61,429 nt of DNA from Planctomycetes bacterium GWF2_41_51 (GTDB lineage: Bacteria; Planctomycetota; Phycisphaerae; Sedimentisphaerales; UBA12454): assembly GCA_001825665.1 (NCBI GenBank), contig MHXZ01000072.1, positions 1 to 61,429 on the forward strand. The letters are read 5' to 3'. The position numbers and the translations under genes are program-made. Below the pieces are notes generated by a model. That model worked only from the letters and a program-made list of their open reading frames with translations, ran no database searches and was not told the origin of the DNA. Shown here in pieces: positions 15,840 to 24,385 of this stretch. The first letter of the stretch is position 1. Each line of letters opens with the position of its first letter.

Positions 15840-15946
15840 AATAAGCATTCATCCTGCGATGAATGCAGCTTATCGTTAATTGTATTCATTCACAACCGTA
15901 AGACGTGCAACGATACGAGCTGCGCAACCGTAACCGAATCCCTTTC

Positions 15947-16966
15947 TCATGCGTCTCTTCCGATTGCTTTGGCGATTGCTTTAATCTGCGGCATTAGTTC
16001 TGACAGTGCCAACGGCGTAATCGACTGAGCGCCGTCGCTGAGCGCATGTTCAGGGTCGGGATGGCATTCAATCAGCAATCCATCGGCGCCTGCCGCGATT
16101 GCCGCCCGACACATCGCAGGAACAAGATGCGCGTGGCCTGTGCCGTGAGATGGATCGACAACTACCGGCAAATGCGTTTTGGCTTTTAATTCCGGAACCA
16201 TTGCAAGCGCAAGTGTGTTGCGGACATATTCTTCAAAAGTCCTGATTCCTCTTTCACAGAGAATGACCTGCGAATTTCCTGCGTTTATGATATATTCGGC
16301 GGCGAGCAGAAATTCATCGAGCTGCGCGCTCATGCCGCGTTTTAACAGTACCGGCTTTTTTACTTTTCCAAGCGCCTCGAGCAGTGGATAATGCTGCATA
16401 TTTCGCGCTCCTATTTGCAGAATATCAACGTATTCGGCAACGATATCAATGTGCTCAACTGCGACAACTTCCGTAACGACCGCAAGGCCGGTTTGCTTTT
16501 TAGCTTTCGCTAAAATTTTCAAACCTTCAACACCAAGCCCCTGAAAGCTGTACGGACTTGTTCGCGGTTTGAATGCTCCGGCGCGTAAACCTACGCATCC
16601 GGCTGCGGCAACTTTTTCAGCCGTCTGTAAAAGCTGTGTTTCATTTTCAACTGAACACGGGCCTGCGATTACTCCGATTTTCGTTCCGCCAAGCGGAAAA
16701 CCTTTCGAGCCGATTTTTATCTGCGTATATTCTTTTTTAACTTCGCGCGACGCGATTTTATATGGTGCAAGAATAGGCACAATGCGTTCAACACCGGCGG
16801 CATTTTCTATCGCCCCTTTATCGACGTTGCGTTTATCGCCAAGGCAGGCGATTACGGTGCGGTTCGTACCGACGATGACGTGCTCTTTCAAGCCGTAGTC
16901 ATTGACGAGTTCAACAACGTGTTGAACATCCTGCTCGCTTGCACCAGGTTGCATAATTACTATCAT
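15947..16966 (-). CDS. aroF: 3-deoxy-7-phosphoheptulonate synthase (type I beta)
   Basis: DAHP synthase condenses phosphoenolpyruvate and erythrose 4-phosphate in the first step of aromatic amino-acid synthesis. The 339-residue protein has the N-terminal ferredoxin-like regulatory domain of the Bacillus/Thermotoga type (residues 1-70), then the barrel with GVIAGPCSVEN, GAFKPRTSPYSFQG, LLKRGM and VVDPSHGTGH, which hold substrate- and metal-binding residues. It starts 2 bp after the nnrD stop with AGGAG inside the nnrD end. It is the third gene of tsaD-nnrD-aroF. Confidence 0.93.
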   Translation of the reverse strand: MIVIMQPGASEQDVQHVVELVNDYGLKEHVIVGTNRTVIACLGDKRNVDKGAIENAAGVERIVPILAPYKIASREVKKEYTQIKIGSKGFPLGGTKIGVIAGPCSVENETQLLQTAEKVAAAGCVGLRAGAFKPRTSPYSFQGLGVEGLKILAKAKKQTGLAVVTEVVAVEHIDIVAEYVDILQIGARNMQHYPLLEALGKVKKPVLLKRGMSAQLDEFLLAAEYIINAGNSQVILCERGIRTFEEYVRNTLALAMVPELKAKTHLPVVVDPSHGTGHAHLVPAMCRAAIAAGADGLLIECHPDPEHALSDGAQSITPLALSELMPQIKAIAKAIGRDA

Positions 16967-16968
16967 AG

Positions 16969-17835
16969 TTAGTCTCCTGAAATGGCTTTAAAAGCCTGGG
17001 GAAGATAATCAATTAAATCTGTTGCAATCAAACTTACCTGCCCTTTGTCTTTGGCGGCAAAATCACCTGCAAGACCGTGAACGTAAACCCCTAATTGGGC
17101 GGCGGCAAAATTTTCGAGTTTCTGGCCGTAAAGCGATGTAATTATTCCTGTCAGCACATCGCCTGTGCCTGCCGTTGCCATTCCGGGATTGCCGGTTGTG
17201 TTGATGTAAAATTTTTCTCTGTCAGCAACAATTGTCTGGTAACCTTTTAAAACAAGGACAACTCCGCTTTCTTTAACAAAATCAGAAGCGGCAGTTTCTC
17301 TTTCCTGTGGCATCAGTTTTCTCAAAAGCCCGCTCCAAAGCCTTTTCATTTCGCCGGGGTGAGGAGTAATAATCACATTCGCTTTAGTAATCTTAGGCCA
17401 ATTTTTTATATTCGCAAGATTGTTCAAACCATCAGCGTCAATAACGAGTTTTAAATTTTTAACTTTAAGAAGATTTTCGAGAATTATTTTTACGCCGGCG
17501 CAAATTCCAATACCCGGCCCAAACGCGATTACATCATTATCTGCGATAGCCTTTAAAACAGTATCAATTGCTTTGACAGAAATTTTCCCGGTCGAATCCT
17601 CTGCAAGCGGAATTGTTGTGTAGCACGGTTCAATCGAGGCAACAATCGGCAAAATGCTTTTCGGCACAGCGACCCGAACAAGACCTGACCCGCTGCGAAG
17701 TGCGCTTTTGCCTGCAAGTGCCGCGGCGCCGCTGAAACCCGCACTGCCCGCGATTATACAGACTTTGCCGAAATCGCCTTTATGGCAATATTCCTTGCGA
17801 ACCGGCAGCTTTGGTAATTTAGTTATCTTTTGCAT
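16969..17835 (-). CDS. nnrD: ADP-dependent NAD(P)H-hydrate dehydratase (YjeF C-terminal domain)
   Basis: The protein dehydrates S-NAD(P)HX back to NAD(P)H at the expense of ADP and works with NnrE (648-1337). The 288-residue ribokinase-like fold shows AGSAGFSGAAALAG near the N-terminus, ITPHPGEMKRLW in the middle and the nucleotide-binding GTGDVLTGIITSL near the C-terminus. It lies between tsaD (9-bp gap) and aroF (2-bp gap). The start has a GAGAGGA ribosome binding site. Confidence 0.92.
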   Translation of the reverse strand: MQKITKLPKLPVRKEYCHKGDFGKVCIIAGSAGFSGAAALAGKSALRSGSGLVRVAVPKSILPIVASIEPCYTTIPLAEDSTGKISVKAIDTVLKAIADNDVIAFGPGIGICAGVKIILENLLKVKNLKLVIDADGLNNLANIKNWPKITKANVIITPHPGEMKRLWSGLLRKLMPQERETAASDFVKESGVVLVLKGYQTIVADREKFYINTTGNPGMATAGTGDVLTGIITSLYGQKLENFAAAQLGVYVHGLAGDFAAKDKGQVSLIATDLIDYLPQAFKAISGD

Positions 17836-17844
17836 AGAATCCTC

Positions 17845-18879
17845 TCAATCATCAACTCCTGCTTTGGCTTCGAGCGACATATCAGCGAAAATACCTGCTT
17901 TATATTTATGATATGCAAGTGAGGCAATCATAACCGCATTGTCGGTACAGTATTTTTTTGGGGCGACAAGTAATTTTCTGCCGGTTTGATTCGCCATATT
18001 TTCAAGTTCGTTTCGCAACATAGTATTTGCCGCTACTCCCCCGCCGAGCAGAATTGTTTTTGCACTGAATTTATCAGCGGCCATTTTAGTTTTTCTGACG
18101 AGCACATCTATAACAGTTGCCTGGAAAGATGCCGCGATATCAGCGATTTCCTTTTGGCTCATTTGCGCGACCCTGCTGCATCCTTTCATATCCTGCCCGC
18201 AGCAGTGATACAGAACCGCGGTTTTCAATCCGCTTAAAGAAAAATCGAGCGAATCCTTAGCAAGCATCGTACGCGGAAAATGTATCGCTTTGGGATTTCC
18301 TTCTTTAGCCGCCTTTTCAATGCTCGGTCCGCCAGGATATGGCAGATTCAAAATCGACGCGACTTTATCGAATGCTTCGCCTGCCGCATCGTCAATCGTT
18401 GAGCCGAGCAGGTGAAGGTCCAAAATATTTTCACATTCATACAGACTCGTATGTCCGCCGGAGACGACCAGCGCAACTGCCGGAAGATTTAAATCCGCAA
18501 CGTCCATCATCGCCGATTGAAGATGCGCGTGAATGTGATTAATCGCAATCAGCGGTTTTCCTAAAGCCAGCGCAAGAGTTTTCGCCGCCGTAAGACCCAC
18601 AATAAGAGCAACGGTCAGACCCGGCTGATTTGCGACTGCCACCGCATCAATATCGTTTTTATCAAGCTGTGATTGTTCGATTGCCTGCTGAACAATTGGA
18701 TAAATTTTTTCAATGTGCGCACGTGACGCGATTTCAGGAACAACGCCGCCGTATTTCTGATGAAGTTCAATTTGCGATGATATGATATTCGACAAGATCT
18801 GCGAGCCGTTGCGTACAATGGCCGCAGCAGTTTCATCACAGCTTGTTTCTATACCCAGAATATTTACATCTGTTTTCAT
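17845..18879 (-). CDS. tsaD: tRNA N6-threonylcarbamoyladenosine synthase subunit TsaD
   Basis: TsaD transfers the threonylcarbamoyl group to A37 of tRNAs reading ANN codons, with TsaB and TsaE. The 344-residue protein begins with the nucleotide-binding LGIETSCDETAAA and has the metal-binding NHIHAH histidines (about residue 110). ASRAHIE, VSGGHTSLY and the C-terminal LLGGGVAANTMLR also match. The other Tsa genes are not in this window. The gene has no Shine-Dalgarno sequence and a near-perfect promoter 9 nt upstream; it heads tsaD-nnrD-aroF. Confidence 0.96.
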   Translation of the reverse strand: MKTDVNILGIETSCDETAAAIVRNGSQILSNIISSQIELHQKYGGVVPEIASRAHIEKIYPIVQQAIEQSQLDKNDIDAVAVANQPGLTVALIVGLTAAKTLALALGKPLIAINHIHAHLQSAMMDVADLNLPAVALVVSGGHTSLYECENILDLHLLGSTIDDAAGEAFDKVASILNLPYPGGPSIEKAAKEGNPKAIHFPRTMLAKDSLDFSLSGLKTAVLYHCCGQDMKGCSRVAQMSQKEIADIAASFQATVIDVLVRKTKMAADKFSAKTILLGGGVAANTMLRNELENMANQTGRKLLVAPKKYCTDNAVMIASLAYHKYKAGIFADMSLEAKAGVDD

Positions 18880-18888
18880 TAAGCTGAA

Positions 18889-18917
18889 ATGATAATATAA
18901 TATTGATGATATGTCAA
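18889..18917 (-). promoter_or_regulatory. Strong promoter of tsaD-nnrD-aroF, predicted leaderless
   Basis: On the minus strand, TTGACA (18912-18917), a 17-bp AT-rich spacer and TATCAT (18889-18894), then 9 nt to the tsaD ATG at 18879. No ribosome binding site lies in the remaining space. Confidence 0.7.
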
Positions 18918-18940
18918 TTTAGGAGAGTGCGGCCAAAAAC

Positions 18941-19393
18941 TTAAAATTTGAATATTCTGCGGCAAAAATCAGGATAATTTTTAAGCATATATGCCTGTTC
19001 TTTATTAATCACGGCCGATGAAATTTCCTTTTCAAAGATGCTGATGAAAATACTTTTACCGGTTCCATCGCGTTTTTGAAAAATTTTACCCCAGCCTTCA
19101 ACGATTTGACCGTCATGGAATTTAATTTTTAGTTCAACTCTGCTGTCGACATTAAACTTCGAAGCGGCTTCTGCGGGAAGTTCAAATTTAACGGCGTGAA
19201 CAGAGATATCGATTATCTTCGCCGAAAGATTTATAATTTCAGGCGATTCATTTATGGGATAAACTACTCTGAAAAATTGCCGTCTCTGGGCAACCCTTCT
19301 TTCCTCCTGTTGGTGCTCGCTTTCCTCGCGATTGTCATCCGAATCTGGGTCTCTTCTATCTTCCTGACGTTTTTCTGTATCAAACCAACTCAT
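18941..19393 (-). CDS. PilZ domain protein
   Basis: PilZ domains bind cyclic di-GMP. In this 150-residue protein the first motif is R38-QFF-R42, preceded by a highly charged, probably disordered N-terminal 35 residues. The second motif is DISVHA at 62-67, where the usual final glycine is alanine, so binding may be altered. The remaining beta-barrel segments (RVELKIKFHDGQIVEGWGKI) fit the fold. No diguanylate cyclase is nearby. It appears to be a single-gene unit. Confidence 0.8.
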   Translation of the reverse strand: MSWFDTEKRQEDRRDPDSDDNREESEHQQEERRVAQRRQFFRVVYPINESPEIINLSAKIIDISVHAVKFELPAEAASKFNVDSRVELKIKFHDGQIVEGWGKIFQKRDGTGKSIFISIFEKEISSAVINKEQAYMLKNYPDFCRRIFKF

Positions 19394-19420
19394 ATCTATT
19401 CTCGTTTAATATACTAAAGC

Positions 19421-20371
19421 TTAAGAAGTCTGCCGGGATTTAGCAAGGATAAAAATCTGTCTTATAATACTTTTAATTATCCGCAAAGGCGAAAATCTCA
19501 GCGGTATTAGCTGAGCGGCCTCCAATTCTACCTGCTCTTTTATCGGGTCTAAATCACCTGCTGCTTCAATATTTTGTTCATTGGAACAGCCAAAACGCAG
19601 TTTTTGTGCTGTTTTAATCACTGGCAAATCTTCAGGATTGCACCCTATTAACCTGCAACAAACGGTTTCTGCTGCAATAGGGTCAACAGAAGCCGCCATC
19701 CAGCCGAGATGTCTGGGCTTTCCTCTTATCGGACCTGGTCCTTCCATCGCGACAACCGCATCGACAATGGTTATTACAGGATTCAGCAATTTATAAATAT
19801 CGATGAGCATCGTGCAGAATTCTTCGAAAGTTTCGCCTTTTTTGTAATGCCAGACTGCTTTGGCTTTTCCGCTGACACAACCGAACATATTTTTAACGGC
19901 AATCGTCACGACAAGCTGCTGATGCGTTTTCAGCTTCGGCAGATTTATGATTTTATCCGCCTCGAGCGCATATCGGCTGATACCAACGCGCGTTCGGCAG
20001 GTTTCAAGCCTGCGTTTCACCGGTTCATCGAGCTGCCTGATTTCAACGCCGAGTTTCTTCAAAGGCTCAATAATGCCGATCGCCTTTGCGCAAGCCATTG
20101 TATTTGCCCACGCCGGCGAATCTCCCACAAAAGGCTTAGCTCCGTAATCAACAAGCAATTTAGCAAGCCCGACAATAACTGCCGGGTCGGTTTGAGTCGC
20201 ACATTCAGCAGGCCTTGGCGCTATCATATTCGGCTTAATTAGAACCTTATCGCCCCTGCTCACAAAAGAATCAATCCCGCCGAGAAGTTCGAAATGCTTC
20301 ATCAAGGCAGCCTCAACCGTCCGCTCATTATAATCGGGACATTTAATTAGCGATACTTTTACTTGATTCAT
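19421..20371 (-). CDS. DUF362 domain protein
   Basis: The protein begins MNQVKVSLIKCPDYNER and has conserved KVLIKPNMI, GDSPAW, LKTHQQLVVTIAVKNMFGCV and GWMAASVDPIAAETV blocks of DUF362, a family of unknown function often linked to iron-sulfur proteins. Here there is no ferredoxin domain. An upstream in-frame start at 20443 is possible, but it lies beyond the predicted promoter (-10 at 20381-20386, 9 nt before the ATG at 20371). I therefore choose 20371, giving 316 residues and a leaderless mRNA. It is divergent from the M20 peptidase gene. Confidence 0.85.
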   Translation of the reverse strand: MNQVKVSLIKCPDYNERTVEAALMKHFELLGGIDSFVSRGDKVLIKPNMIAPRPAECATQTDPAVIVGLAKLLVDYGAKPFVGDSPAWANTMACAKAIGIIEPLKKLGVEIRQLDEPVKRRLETCRTRVGISRYALEADKIINLPKLKTHQQLVVTIAVKNMFGCVSGKAKAVWHYKKGETFEEFCTMLIDIYKLLNPVITIVDAVVAMEGPGPIRGKPRHLGWMAASVDPIAAETVCCRLIGCNPEDLPVIKTAQKLRFGCSNEQNIEAAGDLDPIKEQVELEAAQLIPLRFSPLRIIKSIIRQIFILAKSRQTS

Positions 20372-20407
20372 AGCCAATACTTTATACAATCTGGCGGAGT
20401 TGTTCAA
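20363..20407. promoter_or_regulatory. Overlapping divergent promoters of the DUF362 and M20 genes
   Basis: Leftward: TTGAAC (20402-20407, minus strand), a 15-bp spacer and TATAAA (20381-20386), ending 9 nt before the DUF362 ATG. Rightward: TTGATT (20363-20368), a 16-bp spacer and TACAAT (20385-20390), 18 nt before the M20 ATG, which has GGAG. The two -10 boxes overlap, so the promoters should compete. Confidence 0.5.
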
Positions 20408-20408
20408 T

Positions 20409-21500
20409 ATGAAAGCACTATTAAAAAAACTGATTGAGGCCAAATCGACAACGGATGTCGGCGAACTGAACTGCGCCCGAATTCTCGCGGACTATTTCAA
20501 ATCGGCAGGTCTTAAACCTAAAATCGATATTTGGGACAAAACCCGCGCAAATATTACTGTTCATCTGAAATCAACAGGCGAAAAACCCGGACTTCTGTTT
20601 GTCGGCCATCTCGATGTCGTACCGGCCGAAGGCGATTCGATGTTCAAACCCGCCGAACGAGACGGTAAGATTTTCGGCAGAGGCGCCTGCGATATGAAAG
20701 GCGGCCTTGTCGCATCGGCAGCGGCCATCGTCGAAATTGCCAAATCGAATATCAAATTAAAAGGCGATATTATCTACTCCGCAACCGCAGGCGAAGAAAC
20801 AGACAGCAGCGGAATAAAGAAATTCATAAAATCATTTAAAAATAAAAATCTCTGCGGAATCATAGTCCCCGAACCGACCGATTTCGGCCTCGTAGCCGCA
20901 CATCGCGGACTTTTATGGCTCCGGATTATTACAAAAGGAAAATCGGCGCACAGCTCGATGCCTCATCTTGGAATCAACGCAATCGATTCGATGCGAATAT
21001 TCCTCAATGAACTTGCGAAGTTTAAAATCCCCGGCACAAATAAACTGCTCGGCAAAGCTTCACTGAGCGTAAATAAAATCAATGGCGGCGCAGCTTCGAA
21101 TATCGTGCCGGAATTATGCTCGACCGAAATTGATATTCGCACCGTGCCCGGCCAGGACATAAAAAGCATTGTCGAAGGTATAAATGAAATAATTGACAGG
21201 CTCGCCAAAATAAATCCGAACTTCCAGGCACAATTGCAAATCCTGCGTCAGGCCGGTTCGCTCCAAACCGATACAAAAAGCAAATTCGTAAAACAACTGA
21301 CAAATATCTTAAAAACGCAGCCAAAACCCGTGCCTTTCACCACTGATGCGCCATTTCTATCAGCTTTAAACATACCGATTGTTATTTTCGGCCCTGGCCT
21401 GCCGGGACTTTGTCACAAACCAAACGAACATATTAAAATTAAAGATTTAAAAAATGGGGTGGAACATTATAAACGGATTTTTAAACATCTTTTGGTTTAA
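20409..21500 (+). CDS. M20 family metallopeptidase (ArgE/DapE/CPG2 type)
   Basis: A zinc-dependent amidohydrolase of the deacylase/desuccinylase group. Conserved metal-ligand blocks are FVGHLDVVP, GRGACDMKGG and ATAGEETDSSG, followed by the dimerisation domain and the final GLCHKPNEHI histidine. Likely substrates are N-acylated amino acids (ArgE- or DapE-like), but the sequence alone does not say which. The frame is open from a TTG at 20400; I prefer the ATG at 20409 (363 residues), which has GGAG nine nt upstream. Confidence 0.87.
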   Translation: MKALLKKLIEAKSTTDVGELNCARILADYFKSAGLKPKIDIWDKTRANITVHLKSTGEKPGLLFVGHLDVVPAEGDSMFKPAERDGKIFGRGACDMKGGLVASAAAIVEIAKSNIKLKGDIIYSATAGEETDSSGIKKFIKSFKNKNLCGIIVPEPTDFGLVAAHRGLLWLRIITKGKSAHSSMPHLGINAIDSMRIFLNELAKFKIPGTNKLLGKASLSVNKINGGAASNIVPELCSTEIDIRTVPGQDIKSIVEGINEIIDRLAKINPNFQAQLQILRQAGSLQTDTKSKFVKQLTNILKTQPKPVPFTTDAPFLSALNIPIVIFGPGLPGLCHKPNEHIKIKDLKNGVEHYKRIFKHLLV

Positions 21501-21562
21501 TTGCATTTTAAGCAATAATCCGCACCACTTAAACGTCTTAAATATTTTATGGATGATAAATT

Positions 21563-22552
21563 ATGACAAGAATCACAATTTTATTAATTAGCTTTTTTAT
21601 GTTTTTTTCAGGTTGCAGCACCTGGAGAGGCATTCCAAGCCATGGCGGCGGAAAAAGATTTGATGAAGAACAGCGAGTCGTGGCATCTGCAATACGTCAG
21701 GCTGTCGCCGATATGAATATCAGTGAACTTCGCGGCCTGAAGGTTATGGTTACCATCGACGCAATGAGCCAAAATGGTGGCGGGCAGTTAACTCTGCCGG
21801 GCTTGAGCAGCATTTCAGCAGGTTACAGCAATCTCGAAAATGATGGTAAAACGAATAATCTTTATACTCGTGAAGGCTGGGACGCAAGAGCTTCGATTTC
21901 TACAGATACGGATCTCAGACCCACCGTCTTCGCAACAGACGGCGATTTAAAATATTTTGAAGCCGCGCTGAATATGAAATTGAGACATTCGGGCGTAAGT
22001 TTTGCCGCTAAAAATCCCGATTGTGTTTTATACGTTCTCGTCGATGTCCTCGGCACTAACCGCAGCAGAAACGACAGTATGATTTTATGGAAAGACAATC
22101 TTCGCGCGACCTGCGAACTTACTTACTATGCGGTCGAGCCGAAGCAGAATGGATTATTTTTCGAGGCAAGACGTTCAAGCGCAGAATCAGTATATTTTGA
22201 AAAAAGTCTCCTGCTGTTCAATAATTACGAAACTGGCCGCGCCTTGGAAACTATAACGCCGACCTATATGCCCGTTAATGGCAATTTCGTCGATGCGTCT
22301 CCAAACATCGTCTCAACAGCAGAACCCGCCCCTGTCATCGAGCCGAATGATAACAGCCAGAGCCAGTTTGCGAAAATGAGAAAAAGACTTGAAAAAAGAT
22401 TGAACGAAGCCAACAGTTATTTGCAGTCCGGCAATGTCACCGCCGCAGAGAAAATCGTTAATGAGATTCGCACTATCGACCCTGAATATCCCGGCCTCGA
22501 TGCTGTCTATTCACGCCTCGAAGCCGCTAAAAACCAGGACCCGAATCATTAA
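21563..22552 (+). CDS. Unknown lipoprotein
   Basis: A 329-residue protein with a lipoprotein signal: hydrophobic residues 4-15, then FFSGC with the acylated cysteine at C18. The body (residues about 30-230) is an unrecognised alpha/beta domain. A proline-rich linker follows, then a C-terminal helical stretch of about 60 residues (MRKRLEKRLNEANSYLQSGNVTAAEKIVNEI) that looks like a tetratricopeptide-type repeat. The protein probably sits on the outer membrane. It stands alone between the M20 gene and the convergent dnaA. I do not recognise the family. Confidence 0.7.
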   Translation: MTRITILLISFFMFFSGCSTWRGIPSHGGGKRFDEEQRVVASAIRQAVADMNISELRGLKVMVTIDAMSQNGGGQLTLPGLSSISAGYSNLENDGKTNNLYTREGWDARASISTDTDLRPTVFATDGDLKYFEAALNMKLRHSGVSFAAKNPDCVLYVLVDVLGTNRSRNDSMILWKDNLRATCELTYYAVEPKQNGLFFEARRSSAESVYFEKSLLLFNNYETGRALETITPTYMPVNGNFVDASPNIVSTAEPAPVIEPNDNSQSQFAKMRKRLEKRLNEANSYLQSGNVTAAEKIVNEIRTIDPEYPGLDAVYSRLEAAKNQDPNH

Positions 22553-22565
22553 ATAATACGAAAAA

Positions 22566-23972
22566 TCATGCGAAATTGTCGCCGAGCTGAGCGAGAATAT
22601 CACACGCTTTTGCAAGCCTGTTGCCATTGGCGCTTTGCCAGTTGACCTGGGAATTGTTTTTAAGAAAGTCCTCTATTTTCCTGCACGCCAGAATAACCGT
22701 CGCGTGATTTTTATTCCCCATCAGTCTTCCGATTTCCGGAAAAGACATATCAGTGTATTTTCTTGCAAGATACATACTGAACGACCGTGCCAGACTTACT
22801 GTTCTGTCCTTTTTGGAAGAATGAATATCTGCCGGTGTAATTCCGAAATACGCGGTAACAGCCGATTCAATATCAGAAAGATGAACGATGGGGTCAGTCC
22901 GCGAAATATGCTCCGCCAGAACCTGTCGCGCTGCTTCGGAAGTAATCTTCTCATTGCATAGCGATGAATAAGCGATGAGTTTCAAAATTGCGCCTTCAAT
23001 TTCGCGAATATTCAAACGAATATTCTCAGCGATATACGTTACGACTTTATCGTCGAGATGCTTATTCATCGCGGCAGCTTTCTGCTGAATGATTTTGCAC
23101 CTCGTTTTGAAATCCGGCGGCTCAATCTTCACAACCATACCGGATACGAACCTGTTCACAAGGCTCTCGCAGAGCTGGCCTATCAATTTCGGATGGGCGT
23201 CCGATGCCAGAACCACTTTTTTGCCCGCCATATTTATCGTATTAAACGTATGCAGGAATTCCTCCTGCGTTGAAGGCTTGCTGGCCAGGAAGTGAATGTC
23301 GTCTATTGCCAACAAATCCGTTTGTCGATAGCGCCTCCTGAAAGCTTCCAGCTTCCGTGTCTTCAAGGCCAGCACAAACTGATTAGTAAAATCCTCCGCA
23401 GAAACATACAGCCAATTGGCTGTCGGTCTGGTTCGGCTCATCATATTGCAGATCCCTTGCATCAAATGGGTCTTGCCAAGTCCATATCCTCCATGAATGA
23501 ACAGCGGATTGAACGGACTTACTTCTTCAGATATCAAACTCTTTGCTGCGTTGTAGGCCAACTGGTTCGATGGCCCCACGACAAACGAATCAAGCGTCAT
23601 CTTTAACGGCCGTTCGATTGCCTGATGCTCACTGATTCTGCTTCGCGTCGTTTTGTTCTGCGCCTGCTGAACAAGCTGCGCCTGGCTGTCAAGCTGCGTT
23701 CTTCGCTGATTGCCGCTCAACTCCGGCTCGATATTAAAGGTAACTTTTTTAGCAGAACCGCAAACAGCCTCTACAGCAGCGGTTATATCACTTAAAAAAT
23801 GGCTTTCAATCCAGCTTCCGACGAACGGGTTGGGCACGCCAACCTTCAAATAATCGTCGGCAATCGTGAACCTGGTCGAATTCTTGAACCAGATTCTGTG
23901 TTTCTGCTGACCAATCCTTTCAGCAAGAAACTGATTGATTGCACTTATCTCATCCGTGATTGTGTTCTGCAT
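22566..23972 (-). CDS. dnaA: Chromosomal replication initiator DnaA
   Basis: DnaA binds DnaA boxes at the origin and opens the DNA. The 468-residue protein has the N-terminal domain I and a glutamine-rich linker. The AAA+ core has Walker A GGYGLGKTHL and Walker B LLAIDDIHFL, and the C-terminal box-binding domain ends in the signature NKNHATVILACRKI. No dnaN, recF or gyrB is adjacent. The region upstream contains DnaA-box-like sites, so autoregulation is likely. I see no Shine-Dalgarno sequence before the ATG. Confidence 0.97.
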   Translation of the reverse strand: MQNTITDEISAINQFLAERIGQQKHRIWFKNSTRFTIADDYLKVGVPNPFVGSWIESHFLSDITAAVEAVCGSAKKVTFNIEPELSGNQRRTQLDSQAQLVQQAQNKTTRSRISEHQAIERPLKMTLDSFVVGPSNQLAYNAAKSLISEEVSPFNPLFIHGGYGLGKTHLMQGICNMMSRTRPTANWLYVSAEDFTNQFVLALKTRKLEAFRRRYRQTDLLAIDDIHFLASKPSTQEEFLHTFNTINMAGKKVVLASDAHPKLIGQLCESLVNRFVSGMVVKIEPPDFKTRCKIIQQKAAAMNKHLDDKVVTYIAENIRLNIREIEGAILKLIAYSSLCNEKITSEAARQVLAEHISRTDPIVHLSDIESAVTAYFGITPADIHSSKKDRTVSLARSFSMYLARKYTDMSFPEIGRLMGNKNHATVILACRKIEDFLKNNSQVNWQSANGNRLAKACDILAQLGDNFA

Positions 23973-24086
23973 CTTTTATTAATTTTCTTATTAAGTTTTG
24001 AGCGATAGTAACGATTTATTAGAAAAACGTTAAGTAAAAATATAAGCCCGCTCCATAACTAAATCAATGCAGTTCTTTGAAAAATC

Positions 24087-24234
24087 TTTTCCACTTTCGG
24101 ATAGTATTTAATTACAATACCTTGCGCGAAATAATTTTTTATTTTGAACAGGTTATACACACTCTTAATTTAGGTTTGTGGAAAAAATGTGGAAGAAAAA
24201 TCAGCTAAAAATCCCCGTTATCAGTACTGATAAC
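24087..24234. other. Candidate origin/DnaA-binding region upstream of dnaA
   Basis: Within the 413-bp gap upstream of dnaA there is one exact DnaA-box consensus TTATACACA (24153-24161). Near-matches follow at 24177-24185 (TGTGGAAAA), 24188-24196 (TGTGGAAGA) and 24087-24095 (TTTTCCACT). The surroundings are AT-rich and end at an 18-bp perfect palindrome (24217-24234). This fits either a dnaA-autoregulatory region or part of oriC. The sites were found by eye. Confidence 0.5.
24217..24234. promoter_or_regulatory. Perfect 18-bp palindrome GTTATCAGTACTGATAAC
   Basis: The sequence equals its own reverse complement over all 18 bases. It lies between the DnaA-box-like cluster and the decayed rsmB 3' end, directly next to that remnant's stop codon. 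It may be an operator for a dimeric regulator or an origin-associated site; no regulator can be named. Confidence 0.55.
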
Positions 24235-24294
24235 TTATTTTTTTTGTAAAATTGCACAATATCCACCATCACAATCAAATGTCAAATATGTTTA
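24235..24294 (-). pseudogene. Decayed duplicate of the rsmB 3' end
   Basis: On the minus strand this reads TYLTFDCDGGYCAILQKK followed by TAA. It closely resembles the true rsmB end, which reads IDCDGGYAAVIMRK then stop. The frame is closed upstream at about 24292-24294. A dispersed repeat (24317-24364) separates it from the intact rsmB stop at 24386. It looks like the older end of the gene left behind after a rearrangement. Confidence 0.55.
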
Positions 24295-24316
24295 GCCGCT
24301 TTCGGCACGAAAGCGT

Positions 24317-24364
24317 GTCATTTCGACCGGAGTGAACCCGAAGGGCGAACGAAGCGGAGAAATC
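24317..24364. repeat. Dispersed repeat GTCATTTCGACCGGAG...GGAGAAATC (family C)
   Basis: The unit begins GTCATTTCGACCGGAGTGAA and ends GAAGCGGAGAAATC, with GAAGGGCGAACGAAG in between. Sequences of this form are, from memory, frequent intergenic repeats in many bacterial phyla. It is inserted between the functional rsmB 3' end and a decayed second copy of that end. Confidence 0.6.
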
Positions 24365-24385
24365 AAATAAAACAGATTCCTTTAC

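Noticed and set aside
21530-21563. Leaderless promoter for the lipoprotein gene at 21563
   Set aside because: The -10 candidate (GATGAT) is too poor to include in the leaderless set.
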